A model generated the notes under the pieces. That model worked only from the letters and a program-made list of their open reading frames with translations, was not told the origin of the DNA and ran no database searches. The position numbers were made by a program, and so were the translations under genes. Below are positions 17,590 through 27,854 of a stretch of 64,000 bases of DNA, piece by piece. Source of the stretch: Novosphingobium sp. TH158 (GTDB lineage Bacteria; Pseudomonadota; Alphaproteobacteria; Sphingomonadales; Sphingomonadaceae). Location of the stretch: contig NZ_PKRT01000001.1 in assembly GCF_002855555.1 (NCBI RefSeq), forward strand, positions 1 to 64,000, read 5' to 3'. Within the stretch, counting starts at the first letter, position 1; every line of letters begins with the position of its first letter.

Positions 17590-17903
17590 TGGCTGGCGCG
17601 AAGATCAAGAAGGGTGACCAGGTTGTCGTCCGCTCGGGCAAGAGCAAGGGCCATGTCGGCACCGTGCTCCAGGTCCTGCCGAAGGACGGCAAGGTCGTCG
17701 TTTCGGGTGCGAACGTGATCACCCGTCACCGCAAGCCGACGCAGCTCAACCCGCAGGGCGGTATCGAGCGCCGCGAAGCGCCGATGGCGATCAGCAAGGT
17801 CGGTATCGCCGTGGACGGCAAGGCCAGCCGCGTCCGTTTCGAAACCAAGGACGGCAAGAAGGTCCGCGTGGCCGTCAAGTCCGGGGAGAAGATCGATGGC
17901 TGA
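17589..17903 (+). CDS. rplX: 50S ribosomal protein L24
   Basis: The 104-residue protein has the KOW motif [20 protein letters not shown] at the N-terminus. L24 initiates 50S assembly. It overlaps rplN by one base and rplE by 8 nt. Confidence 0.97.
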   Translation: MAGAKIKKGDQVVVRSGKSKGHVGTVLQVLPKDGKVVVSGANVITRHRKPTQLNPQGGIERREAPMAISKVGIAVDGKASRVRFETKDGKKVRVAVKSGEKIDG

Positions 17904-18477
17904 CAAGTACGTCCCGCGTCTGCGCACGAAGTATGATGAGCAGATCGCCAAGGCCATGACCGAGAAGTTCGGCTACAAGAACGCTCTTGAAGTGCCGAAG
18001 ATCGAAAAGATCACGCTCAACATGGGCGTTGGCGAAGGCACCCAGGACCGCAAGAAGGTTACGACTGCGGTTGAGGAAATGGAAAAGATCGCCGGCCAGA
18101 AGGCTGTCGTCACCCGTGCCAAGAAGTCGATCGCGCAGTTCAAGCTGCGTGAAGGCATGGCGATCGGCTGCAAGGTTACCCTGCGCCGTGAACGCATGTA
18201 CGAATTCCTCGATCGCCTGATCACCGTTGCGATGCCCCGCATCCGCGACTTCCGTGGCCTCAACCCGAAGTCGTTCGACGGCCGTGGCAACTATGCCATG
18301 GGCCTGAAGGAGCAGATCATCTTCCCGGAGATCAGCTACGATCAGATCGACAAGGTGCGTGGCATGGACATCATCGTCACCACCACTGCCAAGACCGACG
18401 ACGAAGCGCGCGAGCTGCTTCGCCTGTTCGGCTTCCCGTTCCCCCAGGATGCTGCTGAACAGCAGCAGGCTGCCTGA
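17896..18477 (+). CDS. rplE: 50S ribosomal protein L5
   Basis: The 193-residue protein binds 5S r[17 protein letters not shown] and [20 protein letters not shown] are conserved. A short Gln/Ala-rich tail (DAAEQQQAA) extends beyond the E. coli C-terminus. It starts inside the rplX end. Confidence 0.97.
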   Translation: MADKYVPRLRTKYDEQIAKAMTEKFGYKNALEVPKIEKITLNMGVGEGTQDRKKVTTAVEEMEKIAGQKAVVTRAKKSIAQFKLREGMAIGCKVTLRRERMYEFLDRLITVAMPRIRDFRGLNPKSFDGRGNYAMGLKEQIIFPEISYDQIDKVRGMDIIVTTTAKTDDEARELLRLFGFPFPQDAAEQQQAA

Positions 18478-18497
18478 GATAAAGAGAGCTTAAGTCC

Positions 18498-18803
18498 ATG
18501 GCGAAACTGAGTTCCGTAAACAAGAACGAGCGTCGCAAGAAGCTCGTTGCCAAGTTCGCGGCCAAGTATGCCGCGCTCAAGGCCAAGGCTGACGACGAGT
18601 CGCTGGATGAGACCGAACGTCTCATCGCGCGCCTCAAGATGGCCGAGCTTCCGCGCAATGCGAACCCAACCCGCGTTCGCAACCGTTGCGTCACCACCGG
18701 CCGCCCGCGCGGCTACTATCGCAAGTTCGGCCTTTGCCGCGTTGAGCTTCGTGATCTTGCCAACAAGGGCATGATCCCGGGCGTGACGAAGTCGAGCTGG
18801 TAA
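18498..18803 (+). CDS. rpsN: 30S ribosomal protein S14, zinc-independent form
   Basis: The 101-residue protein ends [13 protein letters not shown]. It is the long form that lacks the two CxxC zinc pairs; only two isolated Cys residues are present. It therefore does not depend on zinc. AGAGAGC precedes ATG 18498. Confidence 0.97.
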   Translation: MAKLSSVNKNERRKKLVAKFAAKYAALKAKADDESLDETERLIARLKMAELPRNANPTRVRNRCVTTGRPRGYYRKFGLCRVELRDLANKGMIPGVTKSSW

Positions 18804-18815
18804 GGAATCCGAGCG

Positions 18816-19211
18816 ATGGCATTGACCGATCCCCTGGGTGACCTGCTCACCCGCATCCGCAACGGCCAGCGTGCGAAGAAGGACTCCGTCCTTTCGCCGG
18901 CTTCGAAGCTGCGCGCCCGCGTGCTCGAAGTTCTGCAGCGCGAAGGCTACATCCGTGGCTATACGGAGGACGCCACCGGCGCCCACCCGCAGCTGCGCAT
19001 CGAGCTGAAGTACTTCGAAGGCGAACCCGCCATCAAGCACGTTGCTCGTGTCTCCAAGCCCGGCCGCCGCGTCTACTCGGGTTCGAAGGAACTCCCGGTT
19101 GTGCGCAATGGCCTTGGCATCACCATCGTCTCGACGCCCCGCGGCGTGCTTTCGGATGCCGAAGCACGCGCCCAGAACGTCGGCGGCGAAGTGCTGGCGG
19201 AGGTGTTCTGA
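18816..19211 (+). CDS. rpsH: 30S ribosomal protein S8
   Basis: The 131-residue protein starts [20 protein letters not shown] and has the C-terminal [20 protein letters not shown]. In E. coli, S8 represses the spc operon at the rplX-rplE region. No obvious mimic of its 16S site was identified here. It overlaps rplF by one base. Confidence 0.97.
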   Translation: MALTDPLGDLLTRIRNGQRAKKDSVLSPASKLRARVLEVLQREGYIRGYTEDATGAHPQLRIELKYFEGEPAIKHVARVSKPGRRVYSGSKELPVVRNGLGITIVSTPRGVLSDAEARAQNVGGEVLAEVF

Positions 19212-19744
19212 TGAGCCGCATTGGCAAACGTCCGGTTGCTATCCCGAGCGGCGTCACCGCCGACATCGCGGATGGCGTCCTTTCCGTGAAGGGGCCCAAG
19301 GGCACCCTGACCCTGACCCTGCACGACGAGATCTCGTACAAGATCGAAGACGGCAGCATCTCGGTCCAGCCGGCGAACGACAGCAAGTCGGCTCGTGCCT
19401 TCTGGGGCATGCAGCGCACGCTGGTTGACAATCTCGTTACCGGTGTGACCCAGGGTTACACCAAGGTCCTCGAGATCACCGGTGTCGGCTATCGTGCAAC
19501 GGCTCAGGGCAAGAACCTGAAGCTGCAGCTCGGCTACAGCCACGACGTCGATTTCGCCGTGCCGGAAGGCATCGAGATCAAGACGCCTGACAACACCACG
19601 GTCGAGATCTCCGGTATCGACAAGCAGAAGGTCGGCCAGGTTGCGGCCGAGATCCGTCGCTGGCGCAAGCCCGAACCCTACAAGGGCAAGGGTATCAAGT
19701 ACCGCGGCGAGTACATCTTCCGCAAGGAAGGGAAGAAGAAGTAA
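19211..19744 (+). CDS. rplF: 50S ribosomal protein L6
   Basis: The 177-residue protein starts [20 protein letters not shown] and ends with the [17 protein letters not shown] segment. It lies near the GTPase-associated centre. The TAATG overlap couples it to rplR. Confidence 0.98.
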   Translation: MSRIGKRPVAIPSGVTADIADGVLSVKGPKGTLTLTLHDEISYKIEDGSISVQPANDSKSARAFWGMQRTLVDNLVTGVTQGYTKVLEITGVGYRATAQGKNLKLQLGYSHDVDFAVPEGIEIKTPDNTTVEISGIDKQKVGQVAAEIRRWRKPEPYKGKGIKYRGEYIFRKEGKKK

Positions 19745-20094
19745 TGGCCAAGCTGTCCCTCTTCGAGCGCCGTCGTCGGCGCGTTCGCACCGCCCTCAAG
19801 GCTCGTGCCGGTGGCCGTCCGCGGCTTTCGGTGCACCGCTCGGGCCGTCACATCTACGCCCAGATCATCGACGATGCCGCTGGCAAGACCCTGGCTTCGG
19901 CCAGCACCCTTACCAAGGGTTCGAAGGGTCCCGGCGCCAATGTCGAGGCTGCTGCCAAGGTCGGTGCCGATCTTGCTGCCGCTGCCAAGAAGGCCGGCGT
20001 CACCACCGTCGTGTTCGATCGCGGCGGCTTCCTTTTCCATGGCCGCGTCAAGGCGCTGGCCGATGCCGCGCGTGAAGGCGGGCTGGAGTTCTGA
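19744..20094 (+). CDS. rplR: 50S ribosomal protein L18
   Basis: The 116-residue protein binds 5S rRNA with L5. An N-terminal basic region ([20 protein letters not shown]) leads into the conserved core ending [20 protein letters not shown]. It is 2 nt from rpsE. Confidence 0.97.
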   Translation: MAKLSLFERRRRRVRTALKARAGGRPRLSVHRSGRHIYAQIIDDAAGKTLASASTLTKGSKGPGANVEAAAKVGADLAAAAKKAGVTTVVFDRGGFLFHGRVKALADAAREGGLEF

Positions 20095-20096
20095 GC

Positions 20097-20819
20097 ATGG
20101 CTGACGAAACCAACAATGAAGCCGAAGTCGCTGTCGAAGCGGCAACCGCACCCGAAGGCGGCGAGCGCGAAGGCGGCCGTGGCCGTGGTCGCGGTCGTGG
20201 CGGAAACGATCGTGGCGGTGACCGCGGCGGTCGTGGTCGCGGTCGTGACGATCGTCGCGGACGCGGCGGTGACGAGGACGGCGGCGAAGAGCTGATCGAG
20301 AAGCTCGTCCACATCAACCGCGTGTCGAAGACCGTGAAGGGCGGCAAGCGCTTCGGTTTCGCCGCGCTGGTCGTGGTGGGCGACGGCAAGGGCCGTGTCG
20401 GCTTCGGTCATGGCAAGGCGCGCGAAGTGCCGGAAGCCATCACCAAGGCTACCGCTTCTGCCAAGAAGAAGATGGTCCGCGTTCCGCTCAAGGAAGGCCG
20501 CACCCTGCACCACGATGGCAAGGGCCGTTTCGGCGCCGGCAAGGTCAACGTCCGTTCGGCTCCGGCCGGTACCGGCATCATCGCCGGCGGTCCGATGCGC
20601 GCCGTTTTCGAAAGCCTGGGCGTTTCGGACGTGGTGACCAAGTCGGTCGGTACCTCGAACCCCTACAACATGATCCGCGCCACTTTCGACGCGCTCGTCA
20701 ACCAGACTTCGCCGAAGTCGGTTGCCCAGCGTCGCGGCAAGAAGGTTGCTGACCTTCTGGGTCGCGGTGGCGCCAGCGCAGCCGAGGCGGAAGCCGAAGC
20801 CGCTGCGATCACGGAGTAA
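20097..20819 (+). CDS. rpsE: 30S ribosomal protein S5 with RG-rich N-terminal extension
   Basis: The conserved S5 part starts near residue 62 ([20 protein letters not shown]) and includes [18 protein letters not shown]. Before it lies an extension of about 60 residues made of Glu/Ala and then repeated Gly-Arg and Arg-Gly units with Asp. E. coli S5 has 167 residues and this one 240. The extension looks disordered and RNA-binding. A short Ala/Glu tail also exists at the C-terminus. Translation from ATG 20097 is supported by its 2-nt spacing from rplR. Confidence 0.97.
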   Translation: MADETNNEAEVAVEAATAPEGGEREGGRGRGRGRGGNDRGGDRGGRGRGRDDRRGRGGDEDGGEELIEKLVHINRVSKTVKGGKRFGFAALVVVGDGKGRVGFGHGKAREVPEAITKATASAKKKMVRVPLKEGRTLHHDGKGRFGAGKVNVRSAPAGTGIIAGGPMRAVFESLGVSDVVTKSVGTSNPYNMIRATFDALVNQTSPKSVAQRRGKKVADLLGRGGASAAEAEAEAAAITE

Positions 20820-20824
20820 GCATC

Positions 20825-21001
20825 ATGGCGAAGATCAAGATCAAGCAGATCGGTTCGCCGATCCGTCGCCCGGAAAGCCAGAAGAAGATCCTGGTTGGCC
20901 TGGGCCTTGGCAAGATGCACCGCGTCGTGGAAGTGGAAGACACTCCCGAAGTGCGCGGCGCCATCGCCAAGCTGCCGCACATGGTGGCCGTGGTCGACTG
21001 A
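20825..21001 (+). CDS. rpmD: 50S ribosomal protein L30
   Basis: The 58-residue protein starts [20 protein letters not shown] and ends LPHMVAVVD, a normal L30. It follows rpsE by 5 nt. It is the last gene of this transcription unit because a strong terminator lies 27 nt downstream. In most bacteria rplO follows directly. Confidence 0.97.
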   Translation: MAKIKIKQIGSPIRRPESQKKILVGLGLGKMHRVVEVEDTPEVRGAIAKLPHMVAVVD

Positions 21002-21027
21002 CCCGGCTGCCCGCGAGGCAAATGAAG

Positions 21028-21056
21028 AAGGCCCCGGTTTTCCGGGGCCTTTTCTT
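21028..21056 (+). terminator. Strong terminator after rpmD
   Basis: AAGGCCCCGG (21028-21037) and CCGGGGCCTT (21042-21051) form a perfect 10-bp stem with a TTTT loop, followed by TTCTTTT. It ends the S10-spc transcript before rplO. Confidence 0.9.
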
Positions 21057-21180
21057 TTGCGCCAAACCCCCTGCGGTCGGCGTGAGGTGTGGAGAGACAC
21101 CGTCGGACGCCCCCCGGCGTAGCGAGGACGGGCTCAGCGTTCCGAGGCTTCTGGCTTCATATCGCTAAAGAGGTCGCAAG

Positions 21181-21867
21181 TCAGAAATTCCGGAAGTAGT
21201 TGTGCTCGGGTTCCCAGCTGTCCACCTTGCGGAAGTAGCGATCCTGGTTTGAGCGCCGGGTGATGGTCCGCACGAGGGTGACAAGCGGATTGGCACCGCG
21301 GTAGTCAGGCCGAAGGCCAACGTCGATCTCTTCGTAATGCCGATGCTTCTGGAAATATTTCAGGAATTTGTGAATTGATCTGAAGCCGCAATCATTGAAT
21401 GCGACCACGCCGCCGGGACGAACAAGCTTGTCGGCATAGAATGCGTCAAGTGCGACGTAGTCGAAGGTATGCATGCCGTCGATGTAGACGAGGTCAGGTT
21501 GGATGTTTTGCGCCAGCAACTCGGGCAGGGCCACGTAATCAGGCTTTTCAATCAGCACATGCTGGCTGGCGCGGTTTGACTGCTCGACCAGGCTCTTGCC
21601 CACGCCTTTGTAATCGGTGCTCTGGAAGGGATCGATGGAGATGAGCCTGGCATCAGCATCCAGCGCGGAGAGGATGGCAAGTGACGATGCACCCAGCGCC
21701 ATGCCAACCTCGACGACGAGCTTCGGCTTTTCCCGGGCTACGAACCCGCCGAGCGCTTGGGCAAAGGCCGGGCTGATAACCGAATGCGTATCGCCTACAG
21801 ACCGCCCGTCGGCATATGTGGCCTTGCCAGCGAAAAGTTCGGCCAATAGCGCACCCGGCTCTTTCAT
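21181..21867 (-). CDS. Class I SAM-dependent methyltransferase inserted in the spc cluster
   Basis: The 228-residue protein has SAM motif I KLVVEVGMALGASSLAIL, an acidic residue in LISIDPF, and DLVYIDGMHTFDYVALD with a later RPGGVVAFND, as in Methyltransf_24-type enzymes that often act in surface-polysaccharide or small-molecule modification. ATG 21867 is preferred over an in-frame TTG at 21897. Its base composition looks lower in GC than the flanking ribosomal genes. It runs against them, between a terminator and a new promoter, so it is probably a horizontal insertion. The substrate is unknown. Confidence 0.75.
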   Translation of the reverse strand: MKEPGALLAELFAGKATYADGRSVGDTHSVISPAFAQALGGFVAREKPKLVVEVGMALGASSLAILSALDADARLISIDPFQSTDYKGVGKSLVEQSNRASQHVLIEKPDYVALPELLAQNIQPDLVYIDGMHTFDYVALDAFYADKLVRPGGVVAFNDCGFRSIHKFLKYFQKHRHYEEIDVGLRPDYRGANPLVTLVRTITRRSNQDRYFRKVDSWEPEHNYFRNF

Positions 21868-21994
21868 GAATTCTTCTGCCCCCTGATTGGATTGCAATCA
21901 CTATCCCATAACAGCCGGATATCGCGGGCCGGGCTTTGGCGCCACGCATTTTTGCGTAGCCACCATCGTCTTGTCCGCCAGTGGGATTCAGGGG

Positions 21995-22023
21995 GTGACA
22001 AAGCGCCGCGGGTCGATTAAGGG
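21995..22023 (+). promoter_or_regulatory. Promoter for rplO-secY-adk
   Basis: GTGACA (21995-22000), a 17-nt spacer and TAAGGG (22018-22023) lie 47 nt before rplO. The genes from rplO onward need their own promoter because of the terminator after rpmD and the opposing methyltransferase. Confidence 0.55.
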
Positions 22024-22070
22024 CGCCGCTTCCCATCAAGCGCGACTAAAAGCGAAAGCGAGTGCAACAC

Positions 22071-22550
22071 ATGAAACTGAATGACATCCGTGACAATGCA
22101 GGTGCCCGCAAGGGGCGCATGCGCGTGGGCCGTGGTATCGGTTCGGGCAAGGGCAAGACCGCAGGTCGCGGCCAGAAGGGTGCCAAGGCACGTTCGGGCG
22201 TCTCGATCGCTGGCTTCGAAGGCGGCCAGATGCCGCTTCACATGCGCCTGCCGAAGCGCGGCTTCAACAACAAGAAGTTCGCCAAGGACTATGCGGAAGT
22301 GAACCTGGGCCTGATCCAGAAGGCGATCGACGCCGGCAAGCTGGACATCAAGGCGACCATCGATCACGCCGCGCTCAAGGCAGCCGGTCTTGCCCGTGGC
22401 GGCAAGGATGGCGTGCGTCTGCTGGGCAAGGGCGAATTCTCCGCCAAGGCCAGCTTCGTGGTTGCCGGCGTTTCGGCCGGTGCCAAGGCTGCCGTCGAAA
22501 AGGCTGGCGGTTCGGTTGAAGTTCCCGCGGCAAAGGCTGCTGCGGAATAA
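22071..22550 (+). CDS. rplO: 50S ribosomal protein L15
   Basis: The protein starts [20 protein letters not shown] at ATG 22071; a GTG nine nt upstream is less likely. The basic Gly-rich N-terminal region and [19 protein letters not shown] are canonical. The 159-residue length and Ala-rich tail are normal for alphaproteobacteria. Confidence 0.97.
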   Translation: MKLNDIRDNAGARKGRMRVGRGIGSGKGKTAGRGQKGAKARSGVSIAGFEGGQMPLHMRLPKRGFNNKKFAKDYAEVNLGLIQKAIDAGKLDIKATIDHAALKAAGLARGGKDGVRLLGKGEFSAKASFVVAGVSAGAKAAVEKAGGSVEVPAAKAAAE

Positions 22551-22563
22551 TACCCCTTTTGCA

Positions 22564-22591
22564 CGGGGCAGGGCTTTTGCATCCTGCCCCG
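22564..22591 (+). other. rplO-secY intercistronic hairpin
   Basis: CGGGGCAGG (22564-22572) pairs perfectly with CCTGCCCCG (22583-22591) across a 10-nt loop. No U-tract follows. It could attenuate or stabilise the transcript before secY. Confidence 0.35.
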
Positions 22592-22669
22592 CGCACTATA
22601 TGGTCCTGAACCGATAGAGGGGGAGGGCCGGATCGGCTTTCCGGCTCCCAGAAAAGGCGATCCCGATCC

Positions 22670-24019
<1,350 letters not shown>

Positions 24020-24044
24020 CCCATAGATCCGGGGGTAATACCGC

Positions 24045-24692
24045 GTGAACATCATCCTGCTTGGCCCGCCGGGAGCGGGCAAGGGCACCCAGGCCCAGCG
24101 CCTTGTCGAGCGGCACGGCATGCGCCAGCTCTCGACCGGCGACATGCTGCGTGCAGCGGTCAAGGCGGGAACGCCGGTCGGCCTGCAGGCCAAGGCAGTG
24201 ATGGAGCGCGGCGAACTGGTATCGGACGAGATCGTTTCGGCCCTGATCGGCGAAGAGCTTGACTCGATGGGTGCCGAAGCCGGCGCCATCTTCGATGGAT
24301 ACCCGCGCACTGCGGCCCAGGCGGAATCGCTCGACGGCATCCTTGCTGCACGCGGTCGCACGCTCGATCACGTCATCGAGCTTAACGTTGACGAGGACGC
24401 GCTGGTCGAACGCATCACCGGCCGTTTCACCTGCGCCAATTGCGGCAAGGGCTATCACGACACGTTCGAGCAGCCGAAGATCCCGGGCACCTGCGACAAG
24501 TGCGGGTCTACCGAGTTCAAGCGCCGGCCCGACGACAACGAGGAAACGGTGCGCACCCGCATGGCCGAGTATCGCGCCAAGACCGCACCGATCCTGCCGA
24601 TCTATGAAGCGCGTGGCATCGTCTCGCGCGTGAACGGCATGGCCGAACTCGATCACGTGACCGCCGCGATCGAAAAGGCTCTCGCTTCCTGA
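24045..24692 (+). CDS. adk: Adenylate kinase, zinc-LID form
   Basis: The 215-residue protein starts with GTG. P-loop ILLGPPGAGKGTQAQRL, the AMP site LSTGDMLRAA and FDGYPRTAAQAE are present. The LID carries CANCGKGYHDTF and CDKCGST, a four-Cys zinc site that many but not all adenylate kinases have. It interconverts 2 ADP with ATP and AMP. It is co-transcribed with secY. Confidence 0.97.
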   Translation: MNIILLGPPGAGKGTQAQRLVERHGMRQLSTGDMLRAAVKAGTPVGLQAKAVMERGELVSDEIVSALIGEELDSMGAEAGAIFDGYPRTAAQAESLDGILAARGRTLDHVIELNVDEDALVERITGRFTCANCGKGYHDTFEQPKIPGTCDKCGSTEFKRRPDDNEETVRTRMAEYRAKTAPILPIYEARGIVSRVNGMAELDHVTAAIEKALAS

Positions 24693-24761
24693 TCGACGGG
24701 GCAGGGGATTGCGCCCTTGGCGCTTTCGGCTAGCCTGCGCGCAATGAGGAGGACCGATCCG

Positions 24762-25505
24762 ATGCGCCGTCTGCTGTTTCCCCTGCTGTTTGCCGCAGCC
24801 GCTCCGGCTCATGCCGAAGTGGTCGAAAAGTCGGACAACGGCTTTCTGATCCGTCATGCGGTGGAACTGCCGGTCGACCAGTGGGAAGCCTGGAAGACGC
24901 TGATTGCGCCTGCCAAGTGGTGGAGCGCGGAGCACACCTGGTCCGGCAAGGCGGAAAACCTATACCTCGACAGCCAGGCGACCGGCTGTTTCTGCGAGCT
25001 CATGCCTGTGCCGGATGGCGCACCGGAAGGCACGCGTCGCGGGTCGGTCGAACACATGCGCCTTATCCACGTGAACCCGGGCCGGGTGCTGCGCATGAAG
25101 GGCGCACTCGGGCCGCTGCAGAGCGAGCCGGTGCAGGGGGTGATGACCATCACCCTCAAGCCCCAGGGCAAGGGCACGCGGTTGCTGCTCGAATATGCCG
25201 TCGGCGGCACGATGCGCTACAAGGTGGACGAGATCGGGCCCGCAGTGGACAAGGTGCTCGGCCAGCAGGTTGCAAGCCTCGGGAAGCTGCTGGGCGTTGT
25301 GGAGAAACAGGCTGAGGACCCGAAGGCAGAGGACAAGCCGGCTGCGGCAGGCGATCAGCCCGCCGGGGCCGAAGCCGCGCGTGCTGCCGAAGGGGATGTC
25401 GCCGCCGAGTTCGATGCCTCGATCAAGCAGCCGGCCAAGCCCAAGGCGAAGGTGCAGCCAAAGCCGGCGGCCAAGCCCGCCGTGAAGAAACCTGCGGCGG
25501 ATTGA
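24762..25505 (+). CDS. Secreted SRPBCC-fold protein with Lys/Pro/Ala tail
   Basis: ATG 24762 is preceded by GAGGAGG, and the N-terminus MRRLLFPLLFAAAAPAHA is a cleavable signal peptide. Residues about 20-175 look like an AHSA1/polyketide-cyclase SRPBCC domain (IAPAKWWSAEHTWSG, GTRLLLEYAVGG). The last 70 residues are a low-complexity Ala/Lys/Pro linker that may reach the cell wall or membrane. No enzymatic function is evident. Its place between adk and rpsM, inside the ribosomal cluster, is unusual. Confidence 0.65.
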   Translation: MRRLLFPLLFAAAAPAHAEVVEKSDNGFLIRHAVELPVDQWEAWKTLIAPAKWWSAEHTWSGKAENLYLDSQATGCFCELMPVPDGAPEGTRRGSVEHMRLIHVNPGRVLRMKGALGPLQSEPVQGVMTITLKPQGKGTRLLLEYAVGGTMRYKVDEIGPAVDKVLGQQVASLGKLLGVVEKQAEDPKAEDKPAAAGDQPAGAEAARAAEGDVAAEFDASIKQPAKPKAKVQPKPAAKPAVKKPAAD

Positions 25506-25516
25506 GCGCGGGGGTT

Positions 25517-25545
25517 TTGACGCAGGCTCTCTGCCCGGCTATGGG
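25517..25545 (+). promoter_or_regulatory. Alpha operon promoter P1 (candidate)
   Basis: TTGACG (25517-25522), a 17-nt spacer and TATGGG (25540-25545). It lies 219 nt before rpsM, upstream of a second promoter. Confidence 0.5.
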
Positions 25546-25573
25546 TTTGTACAGGGCAGGGCTCTTGACCTTG

Positions 25574-25601
25574 CCGACTGTCGCCAAGCGTTGACAGTCG
25601 G
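25574..25601. repeat. Perfect 9-bp inverted repeat at alpha promoter P2
   Basis: CCGACTGTC (25574-25582) and GACAGTCGG (25593-25601) flank a 10-nt spacer. The right arm overlaps the -35 of P2. No U-tract follows, so a protein-binding operator or an attenuator of P1 transcripts is more likely than a terminator. Confidence 0.55.
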
Positions 25602-25619
25602 GCCGAATCGGCCTAAGCG
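25591..25619 (+). promoter_or_regulatory. Alpha operon promoter P2
   Basis: A consensus TTGACA (25591-25596), a 17-nt spacer and TAAGCG (25614-25619). It is the best ribosomal promoter of the window and drives rpsM-rpsK-rpoA-rplQ. Confidence 0.6.
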
Positions 25620-25763
25620 CGCCCATCACTCGACAAAAACGGGTCAGTCCGGAAGGCAACCGCCTGCGCGCGTGCCAACCGGGCTTTTCGCCGTTTCGGC
25701 CGGGTGAAGCGTTGAGATAGGAGGCGCCGCAAGGCTGGCCTTCTGTGGAGCATGGAGAATTAA

Positions 25764-26132
25764 GTGGCTCGTATTGCCGGGGTAAACATCCCCACCAACA
25801 AGCGTGTTATCATCGCGCTCACCTACATTCATGGTATCGGCCCCTTCAAGGCCAAGCAGATCGTCGACAAGCTGGGCATCGACTATGCCCGTCGCGTTTC
25901 GGACCTGAGCGATCAGGAAGTCCTGCACATCCGTGAAACCATCGATGCCGAACACACGGTCGAGGGTGACCTCCGCCGCGAGACGGCGATGAACATCAAG
26001 CGGCTCATGGACCTGGCGTGCTATCGCGGCCTGCGTCACCGCAAGGGCCTTCCGGTCCGCGGTCAGCGCACCCACACGAACGCCCGCACCCGCAAGGGCA
26101 AGGCCAAGCCGATCGCCGGCAAGAAGAAGTAA
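25764..26132 (+). CDS. rpsM: 30S ribosomal protein S13
   Basis: The 122-residue protein starts at GTG 25764 ([20 protein letters not shown]) after GGAG. The basic tail [20 protein letters not shown] contacts tRNA in the P site. It is the first gene of the alpha operon. Confidence 0.97.
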   Translation: MARIAGVNIPTNKRVIIALTYIHGIGPFKAKQIVDKLGIDYARRVSDLSDQEVLHIRETIDAEHTVEGDLRRETAMNIKRLMDLACYRGLRHRKGLPVRGQRTHTNARTRKGKAKPIAGKKK

Positions 26133-26189
26133 GGTCGCGCCGCAAGGCCGTCCGTCCTTACCTCACCGAGACACGACAGGAATTTCATT

Positions 26190-26579
26190 ATGGCACGCGA
26201 ACCCCAGCGCATTAAGCGCCGCGAGCGCAAGAACATCACCAGCGGCATCGCCCATGTGAATGCCAGCTTCAACAACACCATGGTCACCATCACCGATGCC
26301 CAGGGCAACGCCATTTCGTGGTCGTCTGCCGGCATGATGGGCTTCAAGGGCAGCCGCAAGTCGACCCCCTATGCCGCACAGGTTGCGGCCGACGATGCCG
26401 GCAAGAAGGCCGCCGAACACGGCGTCCGCACCCTCGAAGTCGAAGTCAAGGGCCCCGGTTCGGGCCGCGAAAGCGCGCTGCGTGCGCTGCAGGCGGTTGG
26501 TTTCACGATCACTTCGATCCGTGACGTCACGCCGATCCCGCACAACGGCGTCCGCCCGTCGAAGCGCCGCCGCGTCTGA
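26190..26579 (+). CDS. rpsK: 30S ribosomal protein S11
   Basis: The 129-residue protein has the conserved [20 protein letters not shown] and ends [17 protein letters not shown]. rpsD does not follow it, as is usual in alphaproteobacteria. The 107-nt spacer to rpoA is structured. Confidence 0.97.
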   Translation: MAREPQRIKRRERKNITSGIAHVNASFNNTMVTITDAQGNAISWSSAGMMGFKGSRKSTPYAAQVAADDAGKKAAEHGVRTLEVEVKGPGSGRESALRALQAVGFTITSIRDVTPIPHNGVRPSKRRRV

Positions 26580-26594
26580 TTGAGTCCTGCGTGG

Positions 26595-26655
26595 CGGAAG
26601 GTACCTCCGCCGCGCTTTCCCAGATCGGCGGCGGGGACCTTCCGGTTCCGCCGCC
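26595..26655 (+). promoter_or_regulatory. rpsK-rpoA spacer with interlocking stems (possible pseudoknot)
   Basis: CGGAAGGT (26595-26602) pairs with ACCTTCCG (26637-26644). GGCGGCGG (26627-26634) pairs with CCGCCGCC (26648-26655). The 5' arm of the second stem lies in the loop of the first, so the stems either exclude one another or form a pseudoknot. This lies 32 nt before rpoA. Confidence 0.4.
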
Positions 26656-26686
26656 GTCCCGCCAGATAGAACCCTAGGGGAAGTCC

Positions 26687-27745
26687 ATGTCCGTCAATAT
26701 CAAGAACTGGCAGGAACTGAAGAAGCCCAACAGCCTCGAGGTGAAGCCCGGCAACGATCCGAAGCGCCGCGCCACCTTCATCGCTGAACCGCTCGAGCGT
26801 GGCTTCGGCCTGACGCTGGGCAACGCGCTGCGTCGCGTGCTGCTCTCCTCGCTACAGGGCGCCGCGATCACCTCGATCAAGATCGAAAACGTGCTGCACG
26901 AGTTCTCGTCGCTTTCCGGCGTGCGCGAAGACGTCACCGACATCGTGCTCAACGTGAAGCAGATCGCGCTCAAGATGCAGGGCGAAGGCCCGAAGCGTCT
27001 CCAGCTTTCGGCAACCGGCCCGGCTGAAGTCAAGGCTGGCGACATCGCCGTGACCGGCGACATCGAGGTGATGAACAAGGATCTCGTGATCTGTCATCTC
27101 GACGAAGGCGCGACGCTGAACATGGAACTGACCGCCGACACCGGCAAGGGCTATGTCCCGGCCGTGTCGAACCGCCCGGTCGATGCGCCGATCGGCCTGA
27201 TTCCGGTCGACTCGCTCTACTCGCCGGTCCGCCAGGTCAGCTACAAGGTCGACAACGCCCGTATTGGCCAGGAGCTTGACTACGACAAGCTGAGCCTGAC
27301 GATCGAAACCGACGGCACCGTGACCCCCGAAGACGCCGTGGCCTATGCCGCGCGCATCCTGCAGGACCAGCTCTCGCTGTTCGTCCACTTCGAGGACATC
27401 GCCCCCGTCGGCCAGTCGCCGATGATCGGCATCGCTGCCGCTCCGGCGGAAGACGGCGACACCAACCAGCTCAACCGTTACCTGCTCAAGAAGGTGGACG
27501 AGCTGGAACTGTCGGTCCGTTCGGCCAACTGCCTCAAGAACGACAACATCATCTACATCGGCGACCTGGTCCAGAAGACCGAAGCCGAGATGCTGCGTAC
27601 GCCGAACTTCGGCCGCAAGTCGCTCAACGAGATCAAGGAAGTCCTCAGCTCGATGGGCCTGCGCCTGGGCATGGACATCCCCGGCTGGCCGCCCGAGAAC
27701 ATCGAAGAAATGGCCAAGAAGCTCGAACAAGAGCTGCTGGGCTAA
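26687..27745 (+). CDS. rpoA: RNA polymerase alpha subunit
   Basis: The 352-residue protein has the assembly domain with [20 protein letters not shown] near the N-terminus. The C-terminal domain has [20 protein letters not shown] and [14 protein letters not shown], which contacts UP elements and activators. It is about 20 residues longer than E. coli alpha, normal for the class. It lies between rpsK and rplQ. Confidence 0.98.
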   Translation: MSVNIKNWQELKKPNSLEVKPGNDPKRRATFIAEPLERGFGLTLGNALRRVLLSSLQGAAITSIKIENVLHEFSSLSGVREDVTDIVLNVKQIALKMQGEGPKRLQLSATGPAEVKAGDIAVTGDIEVMNKDLVICHLDEGATLNMELTADTGKGYVPAVSNRPVDAPIGLIPVDSLYSPVRQVSYKVDNARIGQELDYDKLSLTIETDGTVTPEDAVAYAARILQDQLSLFVHFEDIAPVGQSPMIGIAAAPAEDGDTNQLNRYLLKKVDELELSVRSANCLKNDNIIYIGDLVQKTEAEMLRTPNFGRKSLNEIKEVLSSMGLRLGMDIPGWPPENIEEMAKKLEQELLG

Positions 27746-27753
27746 GCCTTTTA

Positions 27754-27775
27754 CGGGGTGCTTCGCGGCACCCCG
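27754..27775 (+). other. rpoA-rplQ intercistronic hairpin
   Basis: CGGGGTGC (27754-27761) pairs with GCACCCCG (27768-27775) around TTCGCG. There is no U-tract. It is probably a processing or stability element within the alpha operon. Confidence 0.35.
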
Positions 27776-27854
27776 CACGGCCACGGCGGGCGCCGCAAGG
27801 CCTGCCAGGACCGGGGTACCTTGAACGGCCCCCTTACGAACGAAGGAAAGAAAA

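Noticed and set aside
26579..26687. Missing rpsD between rpsK and rpoA
   Set aside because: Absence of rpsD from the alpha operon is normal in alphaproteobacteria and is not a deletion.
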